Below, one piece after another: positions 23,037 through 32,903 of a stretch of DNA of 64,000 nucleotides; the first letter of the stretch is position 1, and each line of letters begins with the position of its first letter. The notes beneath the pieces were generated by a model. The model was not told the origin of the DNA, searched no databases, and saw nothing but the letters and a program-made list of their open reading frames with translations. The translations under genes were made by a program, and so were the position numbers. The DNA is taken from positions 1 to 64,000 of the forward strand of contig NADL03000506.1 in the NCBI GenBank assembly GCA_002205965.3. The letters run 5' to 3'. This DNA comes from Kappaphycus alvarezii. Lineage: Eukaryota; Rhodophyta; Florideophyceae; Gigartinales; Solieriaceae.

Positions 23037-24120
23037 ATTCGTCTTCAGCTCCACCGTGTGATTAGGTTTTGTTGATGACATATTTCCGACTCGGGACTTC
23101 TAGCTTTTGCACCCTAACCTCGGATTCCCTTGACTGATGCCGAGTATGTGGGGCTAGTTGGCCATCACTGTCGCTCTCTTCAGATTTACTGTATTTTTTA
23201 GGCGTACTTTTCTCGCGCGAGCGGCCGCAAACGATGGCGAAAGCATCTCCTGATCTCCGCTTTTATACTCTAAAGGAGTAATTGTTTCTTTGAATACCGT
23301 CAACTTCCTGTCGTGATCCTGAGCCTCGAACGAGTCTTGCTCTGTGTTAATTTATTGCTTCTTCTCTGTTTTCAATTAATGGAAGGTCGGGAAGTCCTTT
23401 GGACAACTAACTACCTTCGTAGATACCACTTGAGTTGATTTGCGTTATGATGACTGCGGTGGTGTGATCTGTTTGGTGCTGTTCCATTGTAATCTTCAAT
23501 TGTTTCCGATGGCCCTTATCATAGGAAAAGTTTTAAGGAAAAGAGAAATTTCCTAAACCTACAGCCCTGAGACTCAAATTTCCTCGATTCAAGCTGCTGC
23601 ATACCTATTCTGAAATACTGGGGCATTGAATACAAAAATTTTGTCATGATGGCTGCACTTTCGAACATGGGAGGAAATGAGGACCGACGGTTATGGCAGA
23701 TGTCTATAAAACTCTCAAAGAGCATTTTCATTCCATACAATTCCTACTCTAACTTCACCCAGTATTCATAGTGCAGTTTACTGAATGCTCGCATGGTCGT
23801 TTCTGAATCAACGCCTGCTACCTCACACTCGTCAATCCGTTGCAAAAAAAAACTGGTGTAGCCCAAACTATCCTAGGTCGAGAAGCAGACACTATACAGA
23901 ATTAGGCGAATTATAATCTCTACCAAAATATTGCTGCCAGCGGCGAGCTAAATCTGTATCACGTAACATGGAGATATCATGAAAAGAACCCGCATAGCCA
24001 GCCGCAATAAACCGAAACAGACCATCGTGATTAATTAAGACAGCATTGTTAAAACAGTATAGCTTCTACCGGCCGTTAAAATGTCCACGATGATGATCAC
24101 TCCGCGGTAGCCGTATTTTT
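23037..24120. other. No gene recognised (end of block copy 2)
   Basis: Duplicate of 7361-8445. Nothing recognised beyond a 73-codon minus frame at 23519-23740. Confidence 0.5.
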
Positions 24121-25200
24121 CAGAGCGTACGATCAGCGTAACTTAAGCACTCCGGAAAGAGAGGTTCCTGATGCGCATGACTGCCCTTCACTCCGACGTA
24201 GGCCACATAATCTGTGCTAGCATGAAATCTTTTGTAATGCTACAGAAGAAAATACATTCACTTCGAAGAGAAGTTCTGCTGTGGTTTCAGCAGGCCGCCT
24301 CGGCGCGAATACCGTCGCAACCGCGAAGGCAAAGTATGGTCGCCGAAACGCTCAGGCGAGAAGAGATTTTGAATTTTCTTCAAGCAGATCAAGCAGGCCT
24401 CTCATGGGTATGGTTGCTGCTAAAAGCAGTAACGTTGGAGATAACTTGACATAAAGATATAATGTCGCCGATGTACTATTCCTGCATATCGTCTATTAGG
24501 ATCAGGAATAGCTGCATAACTGAAATGCATACCGTTAAGAGAGACATGACAGAGAGTTTTAAAGAGAGATTCATTGAATTAGAGAGCGGCGCGGATATTT
24601 GGTTAGAAGAGTAGCGGAAGAGTGGCGGAGATCGTCTGAGGGCGAGGCGAGGATCATGGTAGAGTAGTGTAAGATGTAAAGCGGGAGCGAGAAGAGGTTA
24701 CATACGGTGGGAGATGGACATAGAGCGAAAAAAACAAGGGATTGAGGTCGATTATGTGAGACGGAATGGGCGGGAGGCGCGTAATGTCTTGATCGGAGGA
24801 GGTTATCAACGTCCAGCAGAAGCTCGGGTGTAAGAACTTACCAGAGAACCGCAACAACTCTGATATATTCGACAAGAGCAATCTCATCAAGGCCTTTTTA
24901 TGCATTTTTGAAACATTAAAACACTGGAGACTTGAAAACCTGCAAATCAATTTTATGAGTCTTTTGGAAAAATGAAGGAAGAAAAGGTGGAACAAAACCA
25001 AACATAGTGTCAAGGTTTTGTTCTACCGTGCTCCTGGCAGTCTTGTGACTGCGAGGGGAATTGACCACTCTGCTCGTACTATGATGAGATCAACTAACGT
25101 ACCTCCTCTCAATCTCCGTTCAACTGGACGAGCAAAACGACAGTACAGAAAATTAGATCGAAGACTGCTGGTTATGGACAAAAGCAGAGGAATACATAGA

Positions 25201-25236
25201 CTTTGTTGATATCTGTGTATATAGATATCAACAAAG
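25201..25236. repeat. Perfect 13-bp inverted repeat (hairpin)
   Basis: CTTTGTTGATATC at 25201-25213 and GATATCAACAAAG at 25224-25236 are exact reverse complements separated by 10 bases. No T-run follows, so it is not an obvious terminator. It could be the end of a small element or an RNA hairpin. Confidence 0.8.
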
Positions 25237-25711
25237 CCTGATATCAAGGTTTGGGATATTTTGTTCCCCTTCGCGCTTTAGTTTGCCAAAAGTCACCCTT
25301 GTTTTATTGTTTGCTGCAAACCACGTAACTTTATTATTGATTATGAAGGAAGTAACCATGTTGCCCCAATGGATGAGGAGAACATGGTCTTGGGAGCTCC
25401 AATCGTTCACTTGCAGGCTGGGCTCCATACGGATAATGAATACGGAATAAATCGGAACCTGTCAAGGGAAACCAGCAATATGTGTGACGCAATTGCAACA
25501 AGATTAAATCAACTTGGTTTAATTCCACCGCGGCAGTAGTTAATTTATGAATACCCTCCGCACGCTTCTGTGCGACATTGTACAACCAATAAAGATTTAC
25601 CACCACCACGTGGCACTCCTCCACTATGGAGTCTCAGTATAACCCATGATGCTTCTTTTCTTATGTTCTCGTACTAAGCAGACTGAATATCGCAGTACAT
25701 TTTCTTTTCAT

Positions 25712-25736
25712 CATCTTCTTCAGCGAGAAGAAGATG
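25712..25736. repeat. Perfect 10-bp inverted repeat
   Basis: CATCTTCTTC and GAAGAAGATG flank a five-base loop. The simple-sequence nature makes chance likely. Confidence 0.6.
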
Positions 25737-27596
25737 CATTTCTTTTGTTTGTTTCACGGCAAATAGTAAAGACTGTAACAATTTTCCCCTGGCATCGGCT
25801 GCCTCGAAGCAAGCTCCATCCCGCTCAGCCTCTTCGGGTTATTTGACTGTCTTTTTATTAATTAGCCTCAAGGTAGATGATAGTAAATCAATTACTACAG
25901 TGCTAATTTCCTGACGGTCGCTATTTTGTTTCATAATTGGCAGGCTTGAGGCTGCAGGAGGATTAACACCATCGCCAACGCTATCTTCTCTCTGCCCGTC
26001 CGTCTGAGTGGCCCTTGTAGCGAGAGTTTGAGAGCTGGAAACTTTCTTAGAAAGCAATGCGCATATCATATGTACGATTTACACCGACTGAAGTGCACAA
26101 AGAATTCATTGTCTACATTAACGCTGGCTTCGAATTTTCTCATGCAAGTACCGTACAGGCTCTTAAACTTTCCAAGCTTCCTTTTCAAACCCCCTCCTTC
26201 CCTTTGATGTAAACAAGGCAGTGTTCGGCAGATTACAAGTCATCGGCACAACCATCCTTGGCTCGCCCTCATTATCATTACCAAAGACATCTGCACCAGA
26301 TTCTACTTCAGATTGAACGATGAGCGCGCTAGGTTCAATTGATTGCAGGCGCGGGACACCAAACGGGAACCCTTGACCAATACCTTATGCGTCATTGTGG
26401 GATGCAATAGATGCGTCACTATCTGCATCGACTCTCACTAGGTTCTCTATTTGTGCTCCGAGTGCATCCAGCGGAATTTTGGGCAGCGGTTGAGGTCTGC
26501 CCTCGAGGAGATCTGCGGAGGGTAGGGTAGGATGACGGAAAGGGTGTGGAGGTGATGGCGGCTCTTTTTTGAGGGAAAGAGTGAAGAAAGAGGTGGGATG
26601 AGGGTGGGATGCGGGGGGAGGGATAATTTGTTGGAAAGCAAGGTGTTTTTGCCACAGGAAAAAGGTTGAAGCTGGTTTGGGGGATGGAAGAAAATGAGGG
26701 CGATGTTAAGGTGGGCGGCGGTGTGTATGGGGTGAGAAAAAAGGTATGACGATGAGCGCTGCACGAAGTGGTTGGGAAAGCCTAGGTCACAGTAGGTACG
26801 GAGTGAGAATATGTTTGAAAGTTTGGCAGCATCCGTGGAATGAAGTTATGGTGACGGAAGAGGAGGAGTGTGATATGGCTAGGAAAATGTCTTAGTTTGT
26901 TAGGGGGCGGTTGTTGGACAAGAGAGTGCAAGGGAGGTTATAGGGGAAAAGGAAGGGTTTGAAGAGTTGAGTGGTCTCTCTTTGATGAAATTTTGATCAC
27001 GGATGGGCGCAGGGAGGGGAGCAATTAATAATATGCCCAGTAGCTGGGAGGTCTTCGTTTGAGAACAAAGTGGTTAGGAGGTTGGGAGAGAGGGATGATA
27101 TTTTGGAGGTTTGGGTAATCGCTGAAGGAGGAAGTGGTGAACTGAAAAGAGCAGAGAGGACCTGGGGAAGGATATGGCGCAGAGCTTTTTGTCAGGAAAA
27201 TCGGTAAAGGTAGAAGAACGTGCGGGGAGAGTGGAGCGGATTGAAGATAGAGTCGTGGAGATGTTCAGAACGAAAAAGACAGGCGGAAGTGCGAATGTGT
27301 TGAGCTATGCGAGGTGTGGGAGCTTAGGGAGGAAGGATTCAAAGAGGAATACTCGACGCTGGTAGTAATTTTGAGGGAGACTTTGAGAATGTCTATGAAC
27401 GTTGGAGTCGATGTTCGCTAAAGTAGACAACTGTCAAGGGTTGGGTCCGAAAGTAGTGATGTTAAATGGGTAAACAATAGGTTGTCGAAGTGGAAACTTT
27501 CTCTGTTTGCATCGGTTGGACGTTGGTGATTGTTGGAACGACAGCTGTCTTTGTGGAACGGTGCTGAACGGTGTTGATATCAGTAGCGATGGCCTG

Positions 27597-27741
27597 TTCT
27601 CGTTTCAAGGTGAGACCGGGAAAAAGAAATCCAAGATTTCCCGTTCATGTGTTGAAAAGCTGAAACGAACCTGGCCAGCTGGGCTGCTATGACTAGTTCC
27701 ACATTTTTTAATTTTTCAATGTTTCACGTACTTTCAACCCA
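27597..27741 (+). repeat. Dispersed repeat, 5' part, plus orientation
   Basis: The stretch from CTCGTTTCAAGGTGAGACCG to AATTTTTCAATGTTTCACG matches the reverse complement of about 63865-64000 over its whole length (CTCGTTTCAAAGTG..ACCGGGAAA, AATTTTTAAATGTTTCACG). The repeat resumes at 28138 (TTTTCAAAAGGTCGTAAAATGCCCC), where the window-end copy is continuous, so the intervening DNA was inserted. Nature of the repeat unknown; no coding seen. Confidence 0.65.
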
Positions 27742-28020
27742 CTCACCTCCTTCAACGCAGCCATCTCCGCCAAACGCAGAAGGTATGAACCACTGCTCGC
27801 AACTGCTACTAGAGGGAGGCTTGTGCCTATCCCAATATCCAGCCTTGGAGGCTGGCACCCAGACGCGTATGCGGTGCTAACCGATGTCGCGCGGAACGTG
27901 GCCGTTCGAGCGATGGAGACCTATGGGACGGTTAGAGCGGTGCTTACCCAAAGGCACGCTGCTGCGACCGTCATGTCCAACGCGGCATGCTTGCTCGCCG
28001 GCATTGGGCCGGCTCTGTAA
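27732..28020 (+). pseudogene. 5'-truncated LINE-like protein C-terminus
   Basis: One frame reads from FNPLTSFNAAISAKRRRYEP through PISSLGGWHPDAYAVLTDVA and VLTQRHAAATVMSNAACLLA to a stop at 28018-28020. I recognise the layout of the C-terminal domain of protist and oomycete RT proteins: nPl....A..K...Y, F.Pl...slGgw, l.qrl...l...NA. This follows the RT domain and a zinc-like H/C region. Everything upstream is missing and the body lies inside the repeat at 27.6 kb, with TTTCAA on both sides (27734-27739 and about 28140). That is what a 5'-truncated retroposition would leave. About 115 bases of 3' untranslated sequence follow the stop. Confidence 0.5.
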
Positions 28021-28137
28021 GGAAGGTCATGTACTGTAGTGTTACCCATCAGCGACGACTTATCTCACATAACGCATTAGCCGCATGGATATAACCGACC
28101 ACATCTTCCATGCATTAAAATAACCCAAAAATTCCCC

Positions 28138-28250
28138 CTTTTCAAAAGGTCGTAAAATGCCCCTCAGTTGATTACATTCTTGTAATCAATTGATGACGTG
28201 TGTATCTGCACAAATTTCTCCAAAAAATAATTCTGCAGTTACCTTTACGC
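28138..28250 (+). repeat. Dispersed repeat, 3' part, with hairpin
   Basis: Continuation of the repeat begun at 27597; the first ~30 bases match the reverse complement of about 63825-63855. It includes a 9-bp perfect hairpin, TTGATTACA/TGTAATCAA at 28168-28189 with a four-base loop, in place of the sequence seen at the window end. Confidence 0.5.
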
Positions 28251-28257
28251 ACCCCTA

Positions 28258-28699
28258 GTGTCTATTGGACCGTTGTCCTCATAAGAGGAATACTTTGAGC
28301 ACTTCTTTTTCAATACAAAATTTTTTTACCTCATCGCATTTCTTGTCCCTCCGCATTAGTTCATGAGTGTAGATGGCCGATCAAAACAAACTTTTCAAGA
28401 TTGTTGACCTCGGTGAAGGCTAGAGCAGTTTTCCCTCATCAGCTTCCGCTCTTCGCAAGAAGTTGTGAAAACGACTTCATTTTGGAAGGTAAAATAGTTC
28501 GTATTATCGTGGGGGGTTTCAGAAACGAGGGCGCATGTACAGTAGAAATTACTGTACTGTAACTAAACCTAAAAAACCTTTTTTCCAGTAAAAATTTCGG
28601 GCTTCCGAAACATTTACCTTTCCAAAATGTAACGGAAATTGTCCTCATATGAGGACAAAGCGTGCCTCATATGAGGACAGCGCTTGGTCGGATAGACAC
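28258..28699 (+). mobile_element. MITE copy 1 (TA-flanked, ~442 bp)
   Basis: Bounded by TA at 28256-28257 and 28700-28701. Left end GTGTCTATTGGACCG, right end reverse-complement GTGTCTATCCGACC: imperfect terminal inverted repeats. The TA duplication points to mobilisation by a Tc1/mariner-type transposase (inference). The body is nearly identical to 32376-32822 in the opposite orientation. Palindromes CCTCATATGAGG occur near the inner end. The short frame matching copy 2's 64-codon ORF is broken here by a TAG. Confidence 0.75.
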
Positions 28700-28701
28700 T
28701 A

Positions 28702-29330
28702 GTAGGCATCCTTCGCAACACCAGTCCCGCTGCGGATGCCTTCGACGCTCCAAAGAAGTCTTGGGACCGGGCGCTGTACGGTATTGGTCTCACCGAAGCC
28801 GGCGGCTCGATGGAAGGGTGCCGGGTGGCCTTGGAGAAGTCAACGGCAAACTACAGTGTTTTCAGGTCATGCCAGCATCCGCGAGTAGATCCGTAGGCAC
28901 AGCACAGCGCATGGCCACCATGCTGATCCATAAGTGTTGTGCGTCCACCCTTGTGGCATTTTGAAAGGGGAGTAAGCAATGGTAACCTGCAATAGAACTG
29001 CAGCCACATCTTGCAAGTCCGGTCCGACATGTCGGTACCCAAGCCTTGAGCCTGTTGGCATGAAAGCCAGTCCTTATGACCATCCACTGACAACGAGGCT
29101 CGGAATGTCACAGTCCTCCCATCCCCCTTTGGCATGGCGTCAAAGGTCGTTTCCTCAAATGAGCGAGCGAGTTGCCCTTGCCCAAACCGCTCAATTGAGC
29201 CGGTAGCCATGGAATGGACAACCTTCTCGGGTGCTACTTTTATCTTCCACTCGTCGTGAGCCCGAACTGCGGATGTGTAAGATTGGAAAGCAGTTCGGTA
29301 GCACAGGGAGAAGGTCGGGTCGCAGGGCAC
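28702..29330 (-). pseudogene. LINE-like protein, region after the RT
   Basis: The minus frame 28851-29330 has CHKGG...MDQHGGHALCCAYGSTRGCWHDLKTL, which corresponds to the C..C...D.hG.HAl.C...s..RHd.L module found after the RT in protist LINE-like proteins. After one TAG the same frame continues to 28702 with ATRHPSIEPPASV. The protein then ends abruptly at the MITE. The next domain of the same protein type is the one found at 27732-28020 on the opposite strand. Confidence 0.5.
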
Positions 29331-29535
29331 GCGTGAGGGATACGGAGGAAAGGAAGGCAGCCGCCGCAGTGAGCAAGGCCTGATGCCAAAAGTTGGCTTG
29401 CGGGGCCTAAAGGGCGCAGTAGGGAGTTAAAATTCTATATACGCGAACGAAAGATGGTGGGAGTGATGTGACATTTTTTCGCAGCCCGGTCGATAAAACC
29501 TTCAAGGAACAGGACGGTATCAGGGCATGTAGCAC

Positions 29536-30669
29536 CTAGAGAGTCAAAAGCGAGGAGCTAGAACTGGAAAGCAAGGTCGCGAGTACTACGAGAAGGGCCC
29601 AGGGAGGGGGGGGCATTCGCCTGGAAAGCTCTTGTTCCAGCTTGTGAATCTTCCGGCGATATCCTTGGGCAGCCGAGTCGCCGGCGACTCGCGTCGCACC
29701 TGCAGCGGCGGCCGGCGTAAATGGCGATGTAATGGCAACGTCACAGGCAATGGGGTTTTCACAGGCGCTAACCAGGGGAGGCGGGAGGATGTACAAAGAT
29801 GTCTCCGGGCCGAAGTTCGGAACCAGGGATGATACCATTCGCGAGTTGGAACGGGGCAACGAAGTCGCGGGAACAATCAACTGCCGATGGCAGTAATGTC
29901 TTTGCAAAGTGCGCCGAAGGACGGATCCGACGGCAATTGGATGAATCTGCCCCGGCTTTGGATGGAGAGCAAACAGTGTCGCAGCAGTGAAAATGGGGAG
30001 GACTGCGTCCGGAAGGTCCCCTTTTGCTATCCGGTTGACCAGTTTCGTTAAAACATTGAGGCAAGTGACATCGGCTTCAGGGTTAAGAGGGGTCTTGCGG
30101 AGCAGGTGAAGCCACCAGGAGGGCGTGCGGTCGGGGCCTGCCGTGGTGTCGTGGCACGCAGCATGCTGCCCTTTAGACGGCAGTCTCCGTAATGCGGGGA
30201 GGGGCGGCGGGAGGACGTCTTCGGGAAGCGGAGTCACGTGCCTTGGCGGGGAAGGGTGAAGGTCCCGGAGTTGTTGTACGGTGCCATGGGCATTCACATC
30301 TCCACATAGGGCGTTGTGTAGGGAACCCATAGACATACCGAAGCGAGCATCAGCACAGAGGGCTTCCGCCCGCCGGGAACACTTCACACCTGAGGTAGCA
30401 GGAGAGCCGCCGTGGGGGCAATGAGTAGCAACCCACTCCGCCCGGTGACGGTGTGCGTTGATGGCATCCTTCCAGAGGGCGCCCCATTGGGAGCCAGTAT
30501 GGGCGCGCCGAAGCCGTTCGCGCAGGGCAGCCCGCTTACCTTTCTCATGGTACCAGGGTTCCTCCCCACACAGGCTGCGACGCATAACTGCGGAAGGGAG
30601 CATATGCAAATGTACGAAGGCGCGAAAGATGGCTTCGTCTCCTTGTGCATTCGTTGCGGCTTTGACCAA
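29536..30669 (-). pseudogene. LINE-like reverse transcriptase, N-terminal half
   Basis: A 377-codon GC-rich frame. Codons about 175-260 carry the segment before the RT palm: TAGPDRTPSWWLHLL, LTKLVNRIAKGDLPDAVLPI, ALHPKPGQIHPIAVGSVLRR. This matches AGpsG..., l..l.n.i..G.lP, L.K..g.iRPIAvGe.lRRl of non-LTR-like RTs. The Lys and Arg of that motif are replaced (HPKPGQIHPIAVG). The catalytic palm (F/YxDD) is absent: the frame runs into a Ser-rich tail, and the next recognisable domain is at 28702-29330. The true start is upstream; the frame has no good ATG at its 5' end. Confidence 0.6.
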
Positions 30670-31549
30670 CCTGATGAGAAGTAGGACGAACTGACTGAGT
30701 CAGGTGGAAGGGATATCTTGAAAATATTAGCCTCGCGATATGGGGGGCGAACGATGTCATGAACACTTGGTAGGGGATAGGAAGAATGGGAGGGTAGTGG
30801 GGGGTGTGATCTTCGGCACGTCCGCTAGACAGAGGATGTGCCGAAGATTTAGGGGGATTTACCTAGAGAATTGCGGAGGTCATACAGACTTGTCGGATGC
30901 GGCGCTGTGCACAGCCTGCGTCGGTGGACGCGGAGTGGCAGGCGGAACCGGAGGCAGCTTGAAAGCGTCGGGAAGCGGTCCTAGATCTGCCGCCGACACC
31001 GGGGCCATCGACGGAGACCGCGTCATTAGGGTGTCCATGTGGTCACCTTCCGTTCTGGGGTGCGCGACGCGCTCCGATCATGGGCGCTTGGTCAACGCCG
31101 GCGGGGAGCCTGGGGACTAACCGGATTACGTGGGTGAGGGTGGGCCGTCCGTCATGATCTCGGGTGGGCCTTTCGTCATGATTTCGGGTGGGGGGGTCGT
31201 GGGGTGGCGCGGCCCGCTTTCTTCCCCTAGTGAAGGAAGCAGGAGTGGCGGCAGGGGCAGCGAGCTAGGAAAGGGCCGCTGGAGGGGCACTTTCGGCAGC
31301 TAAGGCACCGGTGGCATGGGGGGGAGGTGGGGCCTGTTGGACAGGGGAGGCCTTGCGGGGAGCGACGTGGGCGGAGGCTTGCGGAGGCTTGTTGATTCGT
31401 AGGGCTTCGGCGATGCGCGATCGTGGTGTAGAAGGGCGATGACGAAAGTGTTTCGGATATATGGTGCCACTCAAGAGCGGCTGGCCTATGGTTTGGAGGC
31501 GGTGAGACTCGGCGGAGCCGGGTGACGACACCTTGGGCGGCGAAGGCAT
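30670..31549. other. LINE-like body, no intact frame
   Basis: GC-rich DNA between the two readable parts of the element. Fragmentary frames on both strands (30740-31120 plus, 31265-31549 minus, Pro/Ala-rich) show no domain. It is presumably the link between ORF1-like and RT parts. Confidence 0.4.
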
Positions 31550-32168
31550 CTAGGGCGGCGATCGTGGCGGATATCTCCTGCGTAGTCGTTTAGAGATCAA
31601 TCGGGGAAGGTACTCTTGAGGTGGGCCAATATATTGAAGACTTGCTCGCGTGCGGCAGCGGGAAAATAGAGATACGCCCACTTGCCAACACGAGGCACCA
31701 GGACATGCGGCGGTAGGGGGGGTGTCGGCGAGCCAAGCAGCCTCGAAGAAGAGACTGTGTTCCGTCTCGAAGGGCGGAAAGGAATGGTCACAGGTGGGCG
31801 CGATGCCCATGTGGAGCAGGTGGGGCGCTGGGTGGCTCCGGATCTCCGGTCCTTGAGTCGAGACGGCAGTAGGTTGAAGAGGTCCAGGCGAGTAGCCTGC
31901 GGGCGAGGGCGACGGTGGCCAAGTCAGCGTTGGCCGGTTGGCCAAAGAGCTTCTGAGCTGCAGGAAGGTTCATAACCTCAGGGCCAGTGGGATCTGTGAT
32001 ATGTGGAAGCTTCACAGGGTCGACAGGGAGCAAAGTGGTTGCGGGGGCAGGGAGCAAAGTGGTTGCGGGGGCAGGGAGCAAAGTGGTTGCGGGGGCAGGG
32101 AGCAAAGTGGTTGCGGGGGCAGGGCGCAAAGGTAGACGTGAGGCGACCGCTGCGTAGGATGCGTTCAT
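31550..32168 (-). pseudogene. Proline-rich ORF1-like frame of the LINE-like element
   Basis: An ATG at 32166-32168 opens a minus frame of 126 codons (to 31788). It starts MNASYAAVASRLP, then four or five copies of an eight-residue repeat (PATTLLPA), then PVDPVKLPHITDPTGPEVMN and a Leu/Ala helix. Overlapping frames carry on to 31550. It lies upstream of the RT and on its strand, where non-LTR elements keep their first ORF. No RNA-binding motif is recognised. Confidence 0.35.
32024..32130. repeat. 24-bp tandem repeat, about 4.5 units
   Basis: The unit contains AGCAAAGTGGTTGCGGGGGC with only minimal variation between copies. On the minus strand it encodes the eight-residue PATTLLPA repeat of the ORF1-like frame, so its period of 24 keeps the reading frame. 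Confidence 0.9.
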
Positions 32169-32375
32169 CCAGTGCGAGAGATCAACGGGCGGGGCGGTGC
32201 GGGCAGAGAGCGCGGGAGTTTAGCACCCACCGCGATGAAAGGGGACGTTCAGGATTTGGGAGAAGATGGAGAGAATTTGGGGGGAACATTGAAGACAACT
32301 AAGGAAGTAGAAAGTGTATCATCAGCGTGATTACGATAAACAGTGACAACTGGGGTGGGGCATTTGGTACGGCTA

Positions 32376-32822
32376 GTGTCTATCCGACCAAGCACTGTCC
32401 TCATATAAGGCACGCTTTGTCCTCATATGAGGACAATTTCCGTTACATTTTGGAAAGGTAAATGTTTCGGAAGCCCGAAATTTTTACTGGAAAAAAGGTT
32501 TTTTAGGTTTAGTTACAGTACAGTAATTTCTACTGTACATGCGCCCTCGTTTCTGAAACCCCCCACGGTAATACGAACTATTTTACCTTCCAAAATGAAG
32601 TCGTTTTCACAACTTCTTGCGAAGAGCGGAAGCTGGTGAGGGAAAACTGCTCTACTGTATCCTTCACCGAGGTCAACAATCTTGAAAAGTTTGTTTTGAT
32701 CGGCCATCTACACTCATGAACTAATGCGGAGGAACAAGAAATGCGCTGAGGTAAAAGAATTTTGTATTGAAAAAGAAGTGCTAAAAGTAGTCCTCATATG
32801 AGGACAACGGTCCATTAGACAC
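32376..32822 (-). mobile_element. MITE copy 2 (TA-flanked, ~447 bp, inverted)
   Basis: TA at 32374-32375 and 32823-32824; ends GTGTCTATCCGACC and reverse-complement GTGTCTAATGGACCG. Nearly identical to 28258-28699 in reverse orientation. On the minus strand an ATG-started 64-codon frame (32513-32707: MADQNKLFKIVDLGEGYSRA...) ends in TVEITVL. Its function is unknown, and a TAG breaks it in copy 1. Confidence 0.75.
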
Positions 32823-32903
32823 TAGTGGTTGGCTGACGCAGAGCCAACTACTGTACAGTACTGTCTAGTATCCAGTTAGTTGCGTACTGTAAGATCAGAT
32901 TAG

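Larger units (their letters stand above)
15658..24120. repeat. Large duplicated block, copy 2
   Basis: Direct copy of 1-8445, 8463 bp long. It is the better preserved copy for at least two frames: the 147-codon minus frame at 21232-21675 and the 187-codon minus frame at 22468-23031. Examples of differences from copy 1 are an extra CTCTA-type insertion near 18252 and small T/C insertions near 18702-18717. The right flank (24121 on) is unrelated to that of copy 1. Confidence 0.95.
24121..27590. other. Non-coding, partly purine-rich region
   Basis: Only short frames occur: 24171-24449 plus (92 codons), 24654-25013 minus, 25018-25209 plus, 26447-26764 minus. None shows a domain. Plus-strand bases 24600-24780 and 26480-27370 are strongly G/A-rich, and the open minus-strand frames there are Ser/Pro-rich products of that composition. 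Two perfect hairpins are listed separately. Confidence 0.5.

Noticed and set aside
26419-26764. Ser/Pro-rich minus-strand frames
   Set aside because: Composition follows the purine-rich plus strand; no start context, domain or homologue-like motif.
28439-28648. Frame antisense to the MITE ORF, similar in both MITEs (28439-28648 minus, 32427-32639 plus)
   Set aside because: It is conserved only because the MITEs are nearly identical; residues are not protein-like compared with the opposite strand.
31938-32302. Plus-strand open frames over the 24-bp tandem repeat
   Set aside because: They are shadows of the minus-strand ORF1-like frame; the repeat length of 24 keeps all frames open.
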